Shown here: positions 20,973 through 30,130 of the stretch, one piece after another
How positions within the stretch are numbered: position 1 is the stretch's first letter
Layout of the letters: each line of letters begins with the position of its first letter
Source of the DNA: Candidatus Symbiopectobacterium endolongispinus
Lineage (GTDB): Bacteria; Pseudomonadota; Gammaproteobacteria; Enterobacterales; Enterobacteriaceae
Direction of reading: 5' to 3'
Assembly: GCF_018777385.1 (NCBI RefSeq)
Contig: NZ_JAFJYB010000001.1
Coordinates: 124,001 to 188,000 of the forward strand
Length of the DNA stretch: 64,000 nucleotides
Program-made: the position numbers and the translations under genes
The notes under the pieces: generated by a model
Told to the model about the DNA's origin: nothing
The model's input: only the letters and a program-made list of their open reading frames with translations
Database searches by the model: none

Positions 20973-21025
20973 TCGCACCCCGTACCGCAGCAGAATTTGT
21001 GGTGCGAGTGAAGATGGTTATTCCT

Positions 21026-21101
<76 letters not shown>

Positions 21102-21170
21102 AATTTCTCTTCTGTTTGTCTCATTACATTCTGTTTTTCCTCATTATTTTTTTCATGTTTCATATTGCCT

Positions 21171-21726
21171 ATGAGGCGCCCTGTGGATCGTTTCGTTATC
21201 CTTTCCGGGTGTTCTGGCGGTGGCAAAACCACGCTGCTGGCAGAGTTGCACCGGCGTGGCTATACCGTTGTTGAGGAGCCCGGCCAACGCATCGTGCGCG
21301 AAGCAATGTCTTCGAGAGGTGATGCTGTGCCGTGGAAGAACATGGAAGCATTTTTACGTCGGGCGATAACGCTTGCAGCGAATGACTATGCTCTGGCGAG
21401 CGATCAAAGTCAGTCATGGGTATTTTTTGATCGCGGGTTAATCGATGCGGCGGCAGCACTTCAGGCAGTTACCGGTGAACCAGTGCTTACCGCGCTCGCG
21501 TCACGCTATCGTTATCACTCACGCGTGTTTCTTGTTCCCCCCCTGGCCTGAGATCTATCGGCAGAACAGCGAGCGACGCCACAGTATGGATGCCGCGGTA
21601 GCTGAATTTTAGCGATTACAAAAGGTCTACCCGGCATTGGGGTATAGAGTGTCACTGTTGCCTAAAGCCTGCGTGAATGCGCGCGTTGATGCAGTCTTAA
21701 ACACGCTGAGGATAAGCGGCCTTTAG
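21171..21726 (+). pseudogene. P-loop AAA-type ATPase (ATPase/kinase-like), broken
   Basis: Predicted ~180-residue P-loop NTPase with a Walker A motif GCSGGGKTTLL near residue 12 and EEPGQRIVRE further on, resembling the AAA_28 family. The frame is open to 21551, where a run of seven C (about 21537-21543) replaces the expected six. In the shifted frame the protein continues WPEIYRQNSERRHSMDAAVAEF, reaches an in-frame TAG at 21610-21612 (probably from GAG), and goes on RLQKVYPALGYRVSLLPK to 21726. One homopolymer frameshift plus one nonsense codon. Function unknown. Confidence 0.75.
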
Positions 21727-21773
21727 TATGAACCCGCTGGTGGATTGTCGTGTGGGGGCATCACGTGCCGCCG

Positions 21774-22697
21774 CTATGACGGATCATCCACACACTGGGT
21801 TTCCGACATGTCATCCACTAAAAAGTCCAACAGGGTCCGTGTGTTTGTCGGTAGGTATTTGCGTGAACTGTATAACGCATAAATACCCAGTGCGGGCAAC
21901 GTGTAGTCGGCAAATAAACACACCAATGCACCGGAACGAAGATAGGCTTGCGTTGTAAACGTCGGTAAATGGACAATGCCATCGCCCGCCAATGCGGCAT
22001 GCAGCAGCACCATACTGTCATTGGCGGCAAAATTCCCGCTCACCTCGACCTCATCAAACGTCGTTTCTGTGCCGTTGGCCGAAGTGTGGCGAAAATGCCA
22101 GTTTTTGCCAAAGCGGGTATGGTTTAAGCAATTATGTTCACTCAGTGCTTCCGGCCGCTGGGGAACACCCCTGCGTGCCAGGTAATCGGGAGCGGCACAT
22201 ACCACCGACGTACAGCGAGAAAGTTGCCGTGAGATAACTCCCGGCTCCAATTTATCGCCTACCTGAATGGCAAGATCGAGCCGTTGTTCCACCAGATTGA
22301 CCGACTGGTCTTTCAGTACCATTTCAACGGAAACACTAGGATGCAATGTCGCATAGCGTCTCATTGCCTCAGCCAGATAGGATTGGCCAAATGAGAGGCT
22401 ACTTGCTATACGGATCAGGCCGTGCGGTTCAGTACGTTTACTGCCAATCACGGCCCCAATATCCTCATTCAAAGCCAGAATCTGGCGGCAATAGGACAGA
22501 ATTTCGCTGCCTGTGCTCGTTAGCCCCAAACTGCGACTGGTACGGTGCAGGAGTCGAGTGCCAAACGCTTTTTCCATTGAGGCAATATAGCGTGTCGCCA
22601 TGGCCCGAGAGATATCCAGTTTGTTCGCTGCGGCCGTTAGGCTTCCCAGATCAACCACATCAACAAAGACGCGCATGGCAATAAAGCGATCCATCAT
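21774..22697 (-). CDS. LysR-family transcriptional regulator
   Basis: 307-residue LysR-type regulator, intact. Start at 22697 (MMDRFIAMRVFVDVVDLGS) with AGGAG five bases upstream. The winged helix-turn-helix covers residues ~15-60 (SRAMATRYIASMEKAFGTRLLHRTSR), and the periplasmic-binding-like effector domain follows (GLIRIASSLSFGQSYLAEAM; MVLLHAALAGDGIVHLP). It is divergent from the metallo-beta-lactamase-fold gene at 22808 and probably controls it. Confidence 0.88.
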   Translation of the reverse strand: MMDRFIAMRVFVDVVDLGSLTAAANKLDISRAMATRYIASMEKAFGTRLLHRTSRSLGLTSTGSEILSYCRQILALNEDIGAVIGSKRTEPHGLIRIASSLSFGQSYLAEAMRRYATLHPSVSVEMVLKDQSVNLVEQRLDLAIQVGDKLEPGVISRQLSRCTSVVCAAPDYLARRGVPQRPEALSEHNCLNHTRFGKNWHFRHTSANGTETTFDEVEVSGNFAANDSMVLLHAALAGDGIVHLPTFTTQAYLRSGALVCLFADYTLPALGIYALYSSRKYLPTNTRTLLDFLVDDMSETQCVDDPS

Positions 22698-22807
22698 GGC
22701 GCTCCTAATGTACGGAATGTGCAACAATGCTTTGCAGTCTACCGTATTTATTCGTTCTGTTTGAGCAATTACAGTTTGCCCAACAACGTTAAATAAAGAG
22801 ACGAAAA

Positions 22808-23795
22808 ATGTACATTAAACGCCTGACGGCTTCCGCCCTCTGTATGTTGCTTGCCGGCACTGCTCCATTGAATAGCACGCCTTCTGTTCCATTAACCGGA
22901 TGCGGTCCCTCATCAACGATTAACGCGTATTTCGACCAGTTCGGGAATAGCGGTAAGATGCCTGCCGAACTCGGGCGTTGGCTGAATGATGTCAACGCTC
23001 AAACGGTTGAGCCCTATCAGGCGTTTGATAACGTCTACTATGTGGGGCTTTGCTGGGTCTCGGAATGGCTTATCAAAACCAGCGATGGGCCAGTGCTTAT
23101 TGATACGTTATATGGCGAATTTACCGATCGACTCATTGAGAATATCAAGCACGTTGGCGTAGACCCGGCGGATATCAAAATGGTGTTGTTGACGCACGGA
23201 CATTTCGATCATGTGGGGGGCGTCGCCAAACTGAAAAATGTGTTAACCAATGCCCGTTTTGTGATGGCGGAGCAAGGGTGGAAAGAAGCGCAGGAGGATG
23301 CAAAAAAAAACGCATGGAAAACCCAATGCATGGGTAATGCCCGCTCCTGCGCCGAATGACTTGATTGTCAAAGACGGCGAAGCGATTTCTATGGGCGACA
23401 CGACTTTTTACGCCTACATCACTCCGGGCCATACATGGGGAACCACGTCTTATGTGATGGACGTGAAAGAAGGTAAAAACACCTATCGCGCGATTACCAT
23501 TGGCGGTTTGGGATTAAATGCGATCGATGGTCCGGAACAGGTTGAGGCTTACATTAGTAGCGTCGATCGCATCAAGAGAATGGTGAATGATGCTCAACAC
23601 CCCATCAGTGTGCACCTAACCGCGCATCCCTTCAGTAATGGGCTGATTGAAGCGAGCGAGCGGCTCAAAACGCGTCAGCCTGGTCAGGTAAACCCGCTCG
23701 TGGATGCTAAAAGTCTTCTCGAACAGCTGGATGCACTGCGTGCTGGGGCGGTGAAGCGATTGGAACGGGAACGCGTTCAGATGGGCTCTCATTAA
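22808..23795 (+). pseudogene. Metallo-beta-lactamase-fold hydrolase (B3-like), frameshifted
   Basis: Exported zinc hydrolase of ~329 codons. A signal peptide (LTASALCMLLAGTAP) and the zinc motif LTHGHFDHVGG near residue 130 are intact. The frame then breaks at a run of nine A (23292-23300); with eight A the protein continues KKTHGKPNAWVMPAPAPNDLIVKDGE, YITPGHTWGTTSYVM (third zinc-binding His) and HLTAHPFSNGLIE to 23795. The lesion is one extra base in a homopolymer, so the gene could be functional in part of a population. The layout resembles subclass B3 metallo-beta-lactamases, but substrate is unknown. Confidence 0.83.
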
Positions 23796-24027
23796 CCGAT
23801 GACGATCATCTTTGCCGCGATCCTTTTCTAATTGCGCCCCGTTAGTAGTGGAGGAATTAAACAGATCTATTAAATAATAATCCGAAACCAATCATTTTGA
23901 TTGGTTTCGTCAGTCTTTTGATTGGATAAGGCACCTCGGGGGCAACCAAATCCACTATTATGATCTTACTGCGTACCGGTATAGTGGCCGGGGCGGCATT
24001 TCATTACTCCACAGGACTAGGTTTTCC

Positions 24028-24684
24028 ATGCAACTCATCAGTCAAAGCTTTCAGAATGGTCAGGCGATACCGGGTGAATTTGCGTTTGCCGTGCCAGACG
24101 GTGCCGCACACTTTGCGCTGTCATCTAACCGCAACCCGCATCTTGCCAGGCGCGATTTTCCACCGGGCACGCAATCCTTCGTTATTGTGTGTCACGATCC
24201 TGATGTGCCGAGTAAAGGCGATGATGTGAATCAGGAAGGTCGAGAAGTGCCGGCAACCTTGCCGCGCGTCGATTTTTTCCACTGGTTGCTGCTTGATGTT
24301 CCGCCAACCCTGACGGAGATTGCTGCGGGGGCGCATTCAAACGGCGTTACGCCGCGTGGAAAATCGGGCCCTGCCGCACCTGATGAAAGCCGACACGGTA
24401 TTAATGATTACATGGCCTGGTTTGCCGGGGATGAACAAATGAAGGGCGATTATTACGGTTATGACGGCCCGTGCCCGCCGTGGAATGATGCGTTAGTGCA
24501 TCACTATATTTTCACCGTTTACGCACTGGCGGTTCCTGCATTGGCCGTGAATGGACCGCTGGATGGCGCGAACGTGCGCGCGGCGCTGGCGACGGCGCCG
24601 GTATTGGCGAAAGCCAGCCTGACTGGGCTTTACAGTTTGAATCCAGCGGTGCCTGTGGCGTTAACCACGTCGGGCAAGCGTTGA
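24028..24684 (+). CDS. YbhB/YbcL-family (PEBP-like) protein
   Basis: 218-residue protein of the phosphatidylethanolamine-binding / Raf kinase inhibitor-like superfamily. Hallmarks: CHDPDVPSKGD around residue 53, VDFFHWLLLDVPP with the ligand-pocket His, and YGYDGPCPPWNDALVHHYIFTVYAL in the C-terminal third. Ligand unknown. The TGA stop overlaps the TTG start of the AraC pseudogene (TTGA), suggesting co-transcription. Intact. Confidence 0.87.
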   Translation: MQLISQSFQNGQAIPGEFAFAVPDGAAHFALSSNRNPHLARRDFPPGTQSFVIVCHDPDVPSKGDDVNQEGREVPATLPRVDFFHWLLLDVPPTLTEIAAGAHSNGVTPRGKSGPAAPDESRHGINDYMAWFAGDEQMKGDYYGYDGPCPPWNDALVHHYIFTVYALAVPALAVNGPLDGANVRAALATAPVLAKASLTGLYSLNPAVPVALTTSGKR

Positions 24685-25539
24685 CAGCGCCGGTGTTGCA
24701 CGGCGAGGGAGGAGAGCGCTGGCGGTTGCCCTCGTCCTCGCCCGTGGTGCGACATGGCTTGTGCGCACTGGCTCAACCTTGCCTGCGGCAACCGCAACAA
24801 ACCGCACGTTTACAGTTTCATGAGGCAACCGTGTTACTGGTGGTATCAGGGCAGATGCGTTTAGCGTTCGCAGAGCATGAGGTCTTGGTCGATGCCACGC
24901 GGCCTGCGTTGGTGCTGGTCGACGCAGGCTCATGATGTGGACATCGTGAAAATCCCAGGAGGGACTGAGTGCTGTTTCCGTTCGGTATTTATGACAATCG
25001 CGAGCGCGCTGTTGGAAAGTCACTCCGCGGCCTCTTCTCTTGTGGGGGGCGTTGAATGCATCGCTGCTGGGCCTGTTCAGGTGATGCCATTGGATGACGA
25101 TTTGGCATCGACGTTATGGCATCTGATTGAAAGCGTCGAGATCAGGCCCGTGAGCGATGAGCGACTTACCTACCGGTTACTGGAACTTCTGAGCGCCCTG
25201 TCTGAGCGTGGTCATGTATTCTGTCAACCACGGCACAATGAAACGGTAGCGCGTCTGCAAGCGCTGATGGGGCGCACACCGCATCGTCACTGGACCGCAC
25301 GCGAAGCGGGTCGAGAACTGGCAATGAGCGAAGCCGCGCTACGGCGGCGTCTTGCCGCAGAGCAAGAGCGCCTTGAAACGATCCTAAGCGATATTCGTAT
25401 GCACCACGGCATGATGCTGTTGCAAACCACCGCCTGGCGCATTCCGCGTATCGCTGAGGCCTGCGGATATCAATCGCGGGCGCGCTTTTCTGAACTCTTT
25501 CGCTCCCGTTTTGGCTGCTTGCCTTCCGCCATTCGCTGA
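24681..25539 (+). pseudogene. AraC-family transcriptional regulator, frameshifted
   Basis: Regulator of ~285 codons probably starting at TTG 24681. The cupin-like N-terminal part is open to 24935 (VSGQMRLAFAEHEVLVDATRPALVLVDAG), where a single indel shifts the frame. HDVDIVKIPGG and the rest of the sensor domain continue in another frame, followed by a complete double helix-turn-helix (HWTAREAGRELAMSEAALRRRL; IAEACGYQSRARFSELFRSRFG) ending at 25539. A start further downstream could still express the DNA-binding half. Confidence 0.8.
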
Positions 25540-25562
25540 GGACGCAATGATTATGCGAAACC

Positions 25563-26708
25563 CTAATGTGAGGGCGGGTTATCCTCCGTTGTCTGGGTAG
25601 CACGACGTTCCTTTTTCAGGCAGCTTTCGATGGTCGCCAACAGTTTACCCGTACCGCAGCAATTATCCTGGTAACCCGCCACGTGTCGGCGATTAATCAC
25701 ACGATCGTGCGGGCATCCCCCATGACAGAGGGAAAACCAGCGACACTGGCGCATTTTATTGAAGGCTTCCTGCTCTTCACGCTTTGCCGCCTGGTTGTGT
25801 GCCGAATAGGCCAATAGCTCTGCCAAATCCGTTTTCATCAACGAGCCGTAATGACTACCCGCATCGCCTACATATTTATCGCACGGTGAAACGTCTCCAT
25901 TGGGTTCAAGAGTAATGACCTCCTGGGAACAGTTTTCTGACCAATAGCAGGCGGCCAGTCGAGTACCTGGATTGTTGATGGCTCGAATAAAATCGCTGAA
26001 TTGTGGAATATGTAAAACAGCCTGATATTCGTCCCACCAAAGCGTGAATGCCCGATTCAGAAACGCGATAAACTCGGCATAAGTGATGTAATTTCCGTCG
26101 ATCTTTCCTCCGGCAGGGATGCGATTATCAGGAATAATGTTGAGAAATTCGATGTCATTGAGACCTATCTTATCGAAATAATCGAACATTTCTCGGAGAT
26201 CCGTTTGATAGACATGGCGGTCAACAATGATGAGTGCCCCGTAGGGGATAGGATGTTGTTTAAGCCTTTTGAGTCCCTCAGCGACGCGTTGCGCTGTTCC
26301 TCGACCTCGGTAATCGACGCGACGTGAGTCATGAACGGCAGGAATGCCATCTAGACTAATACCAACATGCATTCCGATCCCTTTAATAAAGGCTAACCAT
26401 TCATCCGAGATATTTACCGCGTTTGATTGCATTGAGTTGGTAATATGCTGTTCTGGTTGTTTGAATTGTTGTTGTAGCCAGAGTAGCTTTTGAAAAAAAA
26501 GAGGTTTAAGTAGCGTCACCTCGCCACTGTGCCACACGAATTCAAAGCGTTTAATGTTGGGGATAGCTAATATTTTACGGATAGTTCGAACCAATATATC
26601 AAACCGCATCGTTTGGTTTGGCCCCTCAGTCCAAGAGTGGCAATAAGTGCAACGTAAGTTACACAGGCGAGTGGCTTTCAATACCACTAACAACTTTTTG
26701 GCTGCCAC
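25563..26708 (-). CDS. Radical SAM/SPASM-domain maturase, 5' edge cut by IS
   Basis: About 381 residues. The radical SAM motif CNLRCTYC is at residues ~16-23 of the remaining frame, followed by WHSGEVTLL (the HGGE position reads HSGE) and ISLDGIPAVHDSRR. A SPASM-type C-terminal domain contains CSQEVITLEPNGDVSPCDKY, CRWFSLCHGGCPHDR and CCGTGK, enough cysteines for auxiliary clusters. This resembles peptide (RiPP) or sulfatase maturases. The first codon is GTG at 26708, exactly at the edge of the IS2-like element, so the true start, promoter and any upstream precursor gene were removed. It is on the same strand as the export cluster beyond the IS. Substrate unknown. Confidence 0.8.
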   Translation of the reverse strand: MAAKKLLVVLKATRLCNLRCTYCHSWTEGPNQTMRFDILVRTIRKILAIPNIKRFEFVWHSGEVTLLKPLFFQKLLWLQQQFKQPEQHITNSMQSNAVNISDEWLAFIKGIGMHVGISLDGIPAVHDSRRVDYRGRGTAQRVAEGLKRLKQHPIPYGALIIVDRHVYQTDLREMFDYFDKIGLNDIEFLNIIPDNRIPAGGKIDGNYITYAEFIAFLNRAFTLWWDEYQAVLHIPQFSDFIRAINNPGTRLAACYWSENCSQEVITLEPNGDVSPCDKYVGDAGSHYGSLMKTDLAELLAYSAHNQAAKREEQEAFNKMRQCRWFSLCHGGCPHDRVINRRHVAGYQDNCCGTGKLLATIESCLKKERRATQTTEDNPPSH

Positions 26709-26745
26709 TGGATTTGCCCCTATATTTCCAGACGCAAGATCACTC

Positions 26746-27621
26746 TTAAGTTAGCGATTCTCGCTGGCGACGATACTCTCGTGGTGAGCGATACCCCAGC
26801 GCGTTGTGTGGATGCTTCTCGTTATAGTGCTCGAACGCGATAGCCAGGTTTTTCAATGCCACTTGCTGATTCGGTTTGGGCATTATACTGATATAGTCGC
26901 GCTTCATCGTCTTCACGAAGCTCTCAGCCATTCCATTGCTTTGTGGACTCCTCACTGCCGTTGTCCTCGTTTCAAGATTCAATAGATGACCGAACGCCCT
27001 CGTTTCCTTCGCTGTGTAACAGGAGCCGTTATCGCTCAGGAACTCGATGGGGACCTCTGGAAGCCCATTTCCGAACCGCTTACTGACGCTGTTTACCATC
27101 ACATCCATCACGATTTCACTGGTGTACCCGCCATTTGTCGCTATACAGTCCAGCGCCTCACGGTCACAACAGTCAAGCGCGAACGTGACACGCAGCTTAT
27201 CGCCATTATCGCAGTTGAACTCGAAGCCATCCGAGCACCACCTGAGGTTACTTTCAGCAACCGCAACCCTGCCGTTGTGACTTCGCTGCTCTTTAGTAAC
27301 GCCCTTTCTATCCAGCAACAGATGATTGTCGCGCATTACTCTGTAGACCCTTTTGGCATTAACTATCGCAAGCCTATCCTGCTGGCTTTCATCACGCAGT
27401 AATGCCCAGACTCGTCTGTAGCCATAGGTCGGCAATTCAGCAGTATGATGCCGTATTCTGCTGATAAGCTCAGCATCGTTGTGGTTAGGCTTCTGTCGGC
27501 GATCCTGCCACTCGGCAGAGCTTAGAAGATAAACCGATAACTGCGCACGCGACACATTAAGAGCGCGGCTGACCTGTGTCAGTCCGAATCCCCGGGCAGC
27601 AAGGGCGCGTGCGCTATCCAT
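26746..27621 (-). CDS. IS2-like transposase OrfB
   Basis: 291 residues (IS2 OrfB 301) containing the DDE integrase core: [27 protein letters not shown] and [15 protein letters not shown] provide the three acidic residues. N-terminal [13 protein letters not shown] matches IS2 OrfB. In IS2 it is expressed by -1 frameshifting from OrfA at an A-rich slippery sequence; a run of seven A sits at the overlap here (about 27622-27628). Intact. Confidence 0.92.
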   Translation of the reverse strand: MDSARALAARGFGLTQVSRALNVSRAQLSVYLLSSAEWQDRRQKPNHNDAELISRIRHHTAELPTYGYRRVWALLRDESQQDRLAIVNAKRVYRVMRDNHLLLDRKGVTKEQRSHNGRVAVAESNLRWCSDGFEFNCDNGDKLRVTFALDCCDREALDCIATNGGYTSEIVMDVMVNSVSKRFGNGLPEVPIEFLSDNGSCYTAKETRAFGHLLNLETRTTAVRSPQSNGMAESFVKTMKRDYISIMPKPNQQVALKNLAIAFEHYNEKHPHNALGYRSPREYRRQRESLT

Positions 27622-27946
27622 TTTTTTGCCCGGCCGTACTCCACGGCTTCTTTGAGGAGCTCAACCTCCATCGTTTTTTCCCCAGCAGCCGTTGCAGCTC
27701 TTTAATCTGCTTCATGGCAGCAGTGAGTGCAGAGGCCGGAACCACTTCTTCTGAGGCACTGACAGCAGTGAAGCTGCCATTCTGATACTGCCGGCGCCAA
27801 GTAACTACCTGATTAGGATTGATGCCGTGCAGGCGAGCCACGTGAGATACTGTCATCTTGGGCTCCATAGTCTGCTGAACAATAGCGATTTTTTCCTGAG
27901 CGGTACGCCGATGGCGGCGTTCAGGCCCTGACAGAACTGAGATCAT
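27614..27946 (-). pseudogene. IS2-like OrfA, frameshifted
   Basis: Helix-turn-helix DNA-binding protein of the transposase (start at 27946, [22 protein letters not shown] around [24 protein letters not shown]). After LQRLLGKK a run of six A is present where IS2 has seven. The frame shifts and ends early, while the next frame reads [19 protein letters not shown] as in IS2. One base lost in a homopolymer. It could abolish the normal OrfA and the OrfAB fusion. Confidence 0.8.
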
Positions 27947-28131
27947 TTTTTCTTTGTGACCGGTATTAAACATAGTTTTTAGACTACCTCTTATTTTAAG
28001 AGTGTCTATCTATCTGGAGATCTAAGGGGCCAATCTAAATAACGGTGTAAAGGCGTTCGATAAAATTCGCGACAAGAACAAGATCCCAAGTGGCTGTAGT
28101 GTGAATTACGGTGGATGGTTGACGCTTACTC

Positions 28132-28425
28132 TTACTGTCGCCAATAAAAATTTTGCGTGGTGATAACATTAGTCACGCTTTGCTGCGTCGCACCTTGCCC
28201 CGGAATAAAGCGCAGACCTGGCTCCCGTTGCAGCTGTTTATTCACTTTTAAGGTGTGTTCAGCGCGTATAACTTCATTCTAAGTGGCTTTTATGGCAGTA
28301 GCAGGAAATGAAATTACGGTTGTCACCTTGGCTTGATTGGCCTTGGGATGTTCTATCGCATTAACGGAAAAGGAAAGCAGGGTTAAAACGCAAGACATCA
28401 GTAATAAGGATGGCAAACTCTTCAT
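28132..28425 (-). pseudogene. Small secreted protein of the export cluster, one nonsense codon
   Basis: A 97-codon frame starting at 28425 with a good signal peptide (MKSLPSLLLMSCVLTLLSFS, cleavage near VNA-IEH). It continues to KAT, then an in-frame TAG (about 28281), then NEVIRAEHTLKVNKQLQREP, RFIPGQGATQQSVTNV and a stop at 28132. No family is recognised. It lies downstream of the TolC-like gene on the same strand and may be the last gene of the export cluster. A single nonsense codon is the only lesion. Confidence 0.5.
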
Positions 28426-28554
28426 AACAGCGCCTCAGAATAAACACCTCGTTAAAGGTTATCGGCCCCATCATGAGAAACTGTACGGATTGAATGTTGT
28501 TTTATTGTTAATTTATTATGGTCGCTGATCTCCACGTTGGCGAGTGCTTATTAT

Positions 28555-28582
28555 CGCCATGATGTTGATAGACATCATGGCG
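28555..28582 (-). terminator. Strong hairpin after the TolC-like gene
   Basis: Perfect 11-bp stem CGCCATGATGT / ACATCATGGCG with a 6-nt loop, 8 bp past the stop of the TolC-like gene. There is no T-run on the minus strand, so it may be a processing/stabilising hairpin or a weak terminator between that gene and the small secreted protein. Confidence 0.55.
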
Positions 28583-28590
28583 TACCACTG

Positions 28591-30057
28591 CTAGAAAGCT
28601 TGCAGTGCGCTCAGTTTACTTTGTTGCCACGCGCTTTCTGACTGGCGCAACGCTTGACTGATATCGCCCAGCTTATCTGATGGCAGTGCTTTCGGTAGCA
28701 GACCCAGTCCGACGGTAGAGATGATCTGCCCGTAGGTGTTACGCAGCTCTGCGTAGGCTAAGTCCTGGCGTAGATTGGCATTCAACGCGTTTAACTCGCC
28801 CTGAATCAGTTGCAATTCACCAATGCTGTTCGCTTTGTAGCGGTTACGCAACTACTGGGCGATCTGCCCATCCAGATCGCGCAATTCTGCGCTGGTTTTA
28901 TACTGCCGCAGTGCTTCACTTTAATTGGCGCGCGCGACGTAAAGCTGTGCCAGGATTGCCAGCGAAATCGCCTGACGCTGTACTTCTGCCACTTGTTCAT
29001 TGGCCTGTGCCGTTTTACGTGCAGCCGGGCCGGATAACACGTTGAACAGATTCCAGGTGGCTTTCACTCCAACATCAGCCCAACTGTTGTTGACCAGGAA
29101 GGAGTTACTGTCATAGTGACCGCCGGCGCTGATTTCTATCCCGGGCAGCATATGTAGCAGCGCTTTGCGCGTTTCGGCAGCATGAATACGGACCTGATAA
29201 TCTTGCTCGCGCAGTTCCGGCCGGCTCACCAGCGCGGTTTCTTCCAGCGTTTTCACATCGATATTCAATTGTGGCACGATTTCGTCACTGCTCTGTGGCA
29301 GTGCGAGCTTGTATGGTGTATCGAGCGGCAGGTTCATCAGCGTTGCCAGTTCGGTCTTGGCTAGCGACAGCGCACGGCGATAGCTCAGTGCTTCGATCGG
29401 ATCGCCCACTTGCTGCGTGGACATGCATTCGCTTGCTTCGCGCGCTTAATTGACGCGAACGATCAAGCTATCAATCTGCCCTAGCAGGCGTTCAGCAGCG
29501 ACGGCACGCCAGTAGGCAGATCGCACATCTTGCAAGATGGTGTGCACCACTTTGCGTTTACGCTCTTCGGCAATCCAGCGCTGGTCTGATTTTTGTTGGG
29601 CCGTTACGTAGCTGACGTCAAAATCGAGCACATTCCATACCATGGTCAGGTCAGCCACGTCGCGATCGCGATCCTGCGAGGTGGACGGCTCAAGAGAGGT
29701 ATTCCCTGTTTCTACGCTGAGGCTACTGGAAGCGCTCATATTATTACGCCCCGCGTAGCCCGCAGATGCGGCGATCTTCGGCAGCATATCGTAACGCGCC
29801 AGCTCCAGCTGTTGCTGAGCCAATGCATGTTCCATGACCTTTAAACGTGATTCGAGGTTGTATTTCAGTGCACGCGCCATGGCGTCATACAGCGTAATGG
29901 GGGCCGTGACAGGTTCCTGTTGGCTGAACATGGCGATTTTGTCTTGTTGGCTGTGTTGCCCGCTTTCCATTTTGGTGATCGGCTGGGTGGTCACGGCACA
30001 GCCGCTGGCGGCCAACACAATAGCGCTAAGGCTAAATAATTTCCGAACCTTTAACAC
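28591..30057 (-). pseudogene. TolC-like outer-membrane efflux lipoprotein, three nonsense codons
   Basis: Outer-membrane factor of the TolC/OprM family, ~488 codons, exit duct of an export system. It probably starts with GTG at 30057 (KVRKLFSLSAIVLAASGCAV, lipoprotein signal with Cys) after AGGAG. Two OEP repeats are visible: ITLYDAMARALKYNLESRLKV...ARYDMLPKIAASAGY, and the second around SRPELREQDYQVRIHAAETRK and LPGIEISAGG. The whole gene is in one frame, interrupted only by TAA at 29446-29448, TAA at 28921-28923 and TAG at 28852-28854. No indels are needed. It lies directly downstream of the giant surface-protein gene. Confidence 0.88.
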
Positions 30058-30130
30058 GATTCCGCTCCTCGTCATTGTTGTTATTGTCGTGATGATTTTT
30101 GTTATCACTGACCACGTTCACGTCGCAGTC

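Larger units (their letters stand above)
26709..28037 (-). mobile_element. IS2-like insertion sequence (IS3 family)
   Basis: 1329 bp, close to IS2 length. The right end starts TGGATTTGCCCCTATATTTC at 26709, and the left end finishes GGGGCCAATCTA at 28037, both matching IS2-type terminal inverted repeats. It carries orfA and orfB on the minus strand. IS2 normally leaves a 5-bp target duplication, but the flanks (GCCAC before 26709, AATAA after 28037) do not match. Host sequence was therefore lost or rearranged next to the element after insertion. Confidence 0.9.

Noticed and set aside
28038..28163. Open plus-strand frame beginning at the IS2-like end and ending NKNFAW-stop, considered as the tail of a RiPP precursor for the radical SAM enzyme
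   Set aside because: It is on the opposite strand to the enzyme, has no start, overlaps the small secreted protein gene, and a 42-codon open frame is expected by chance.
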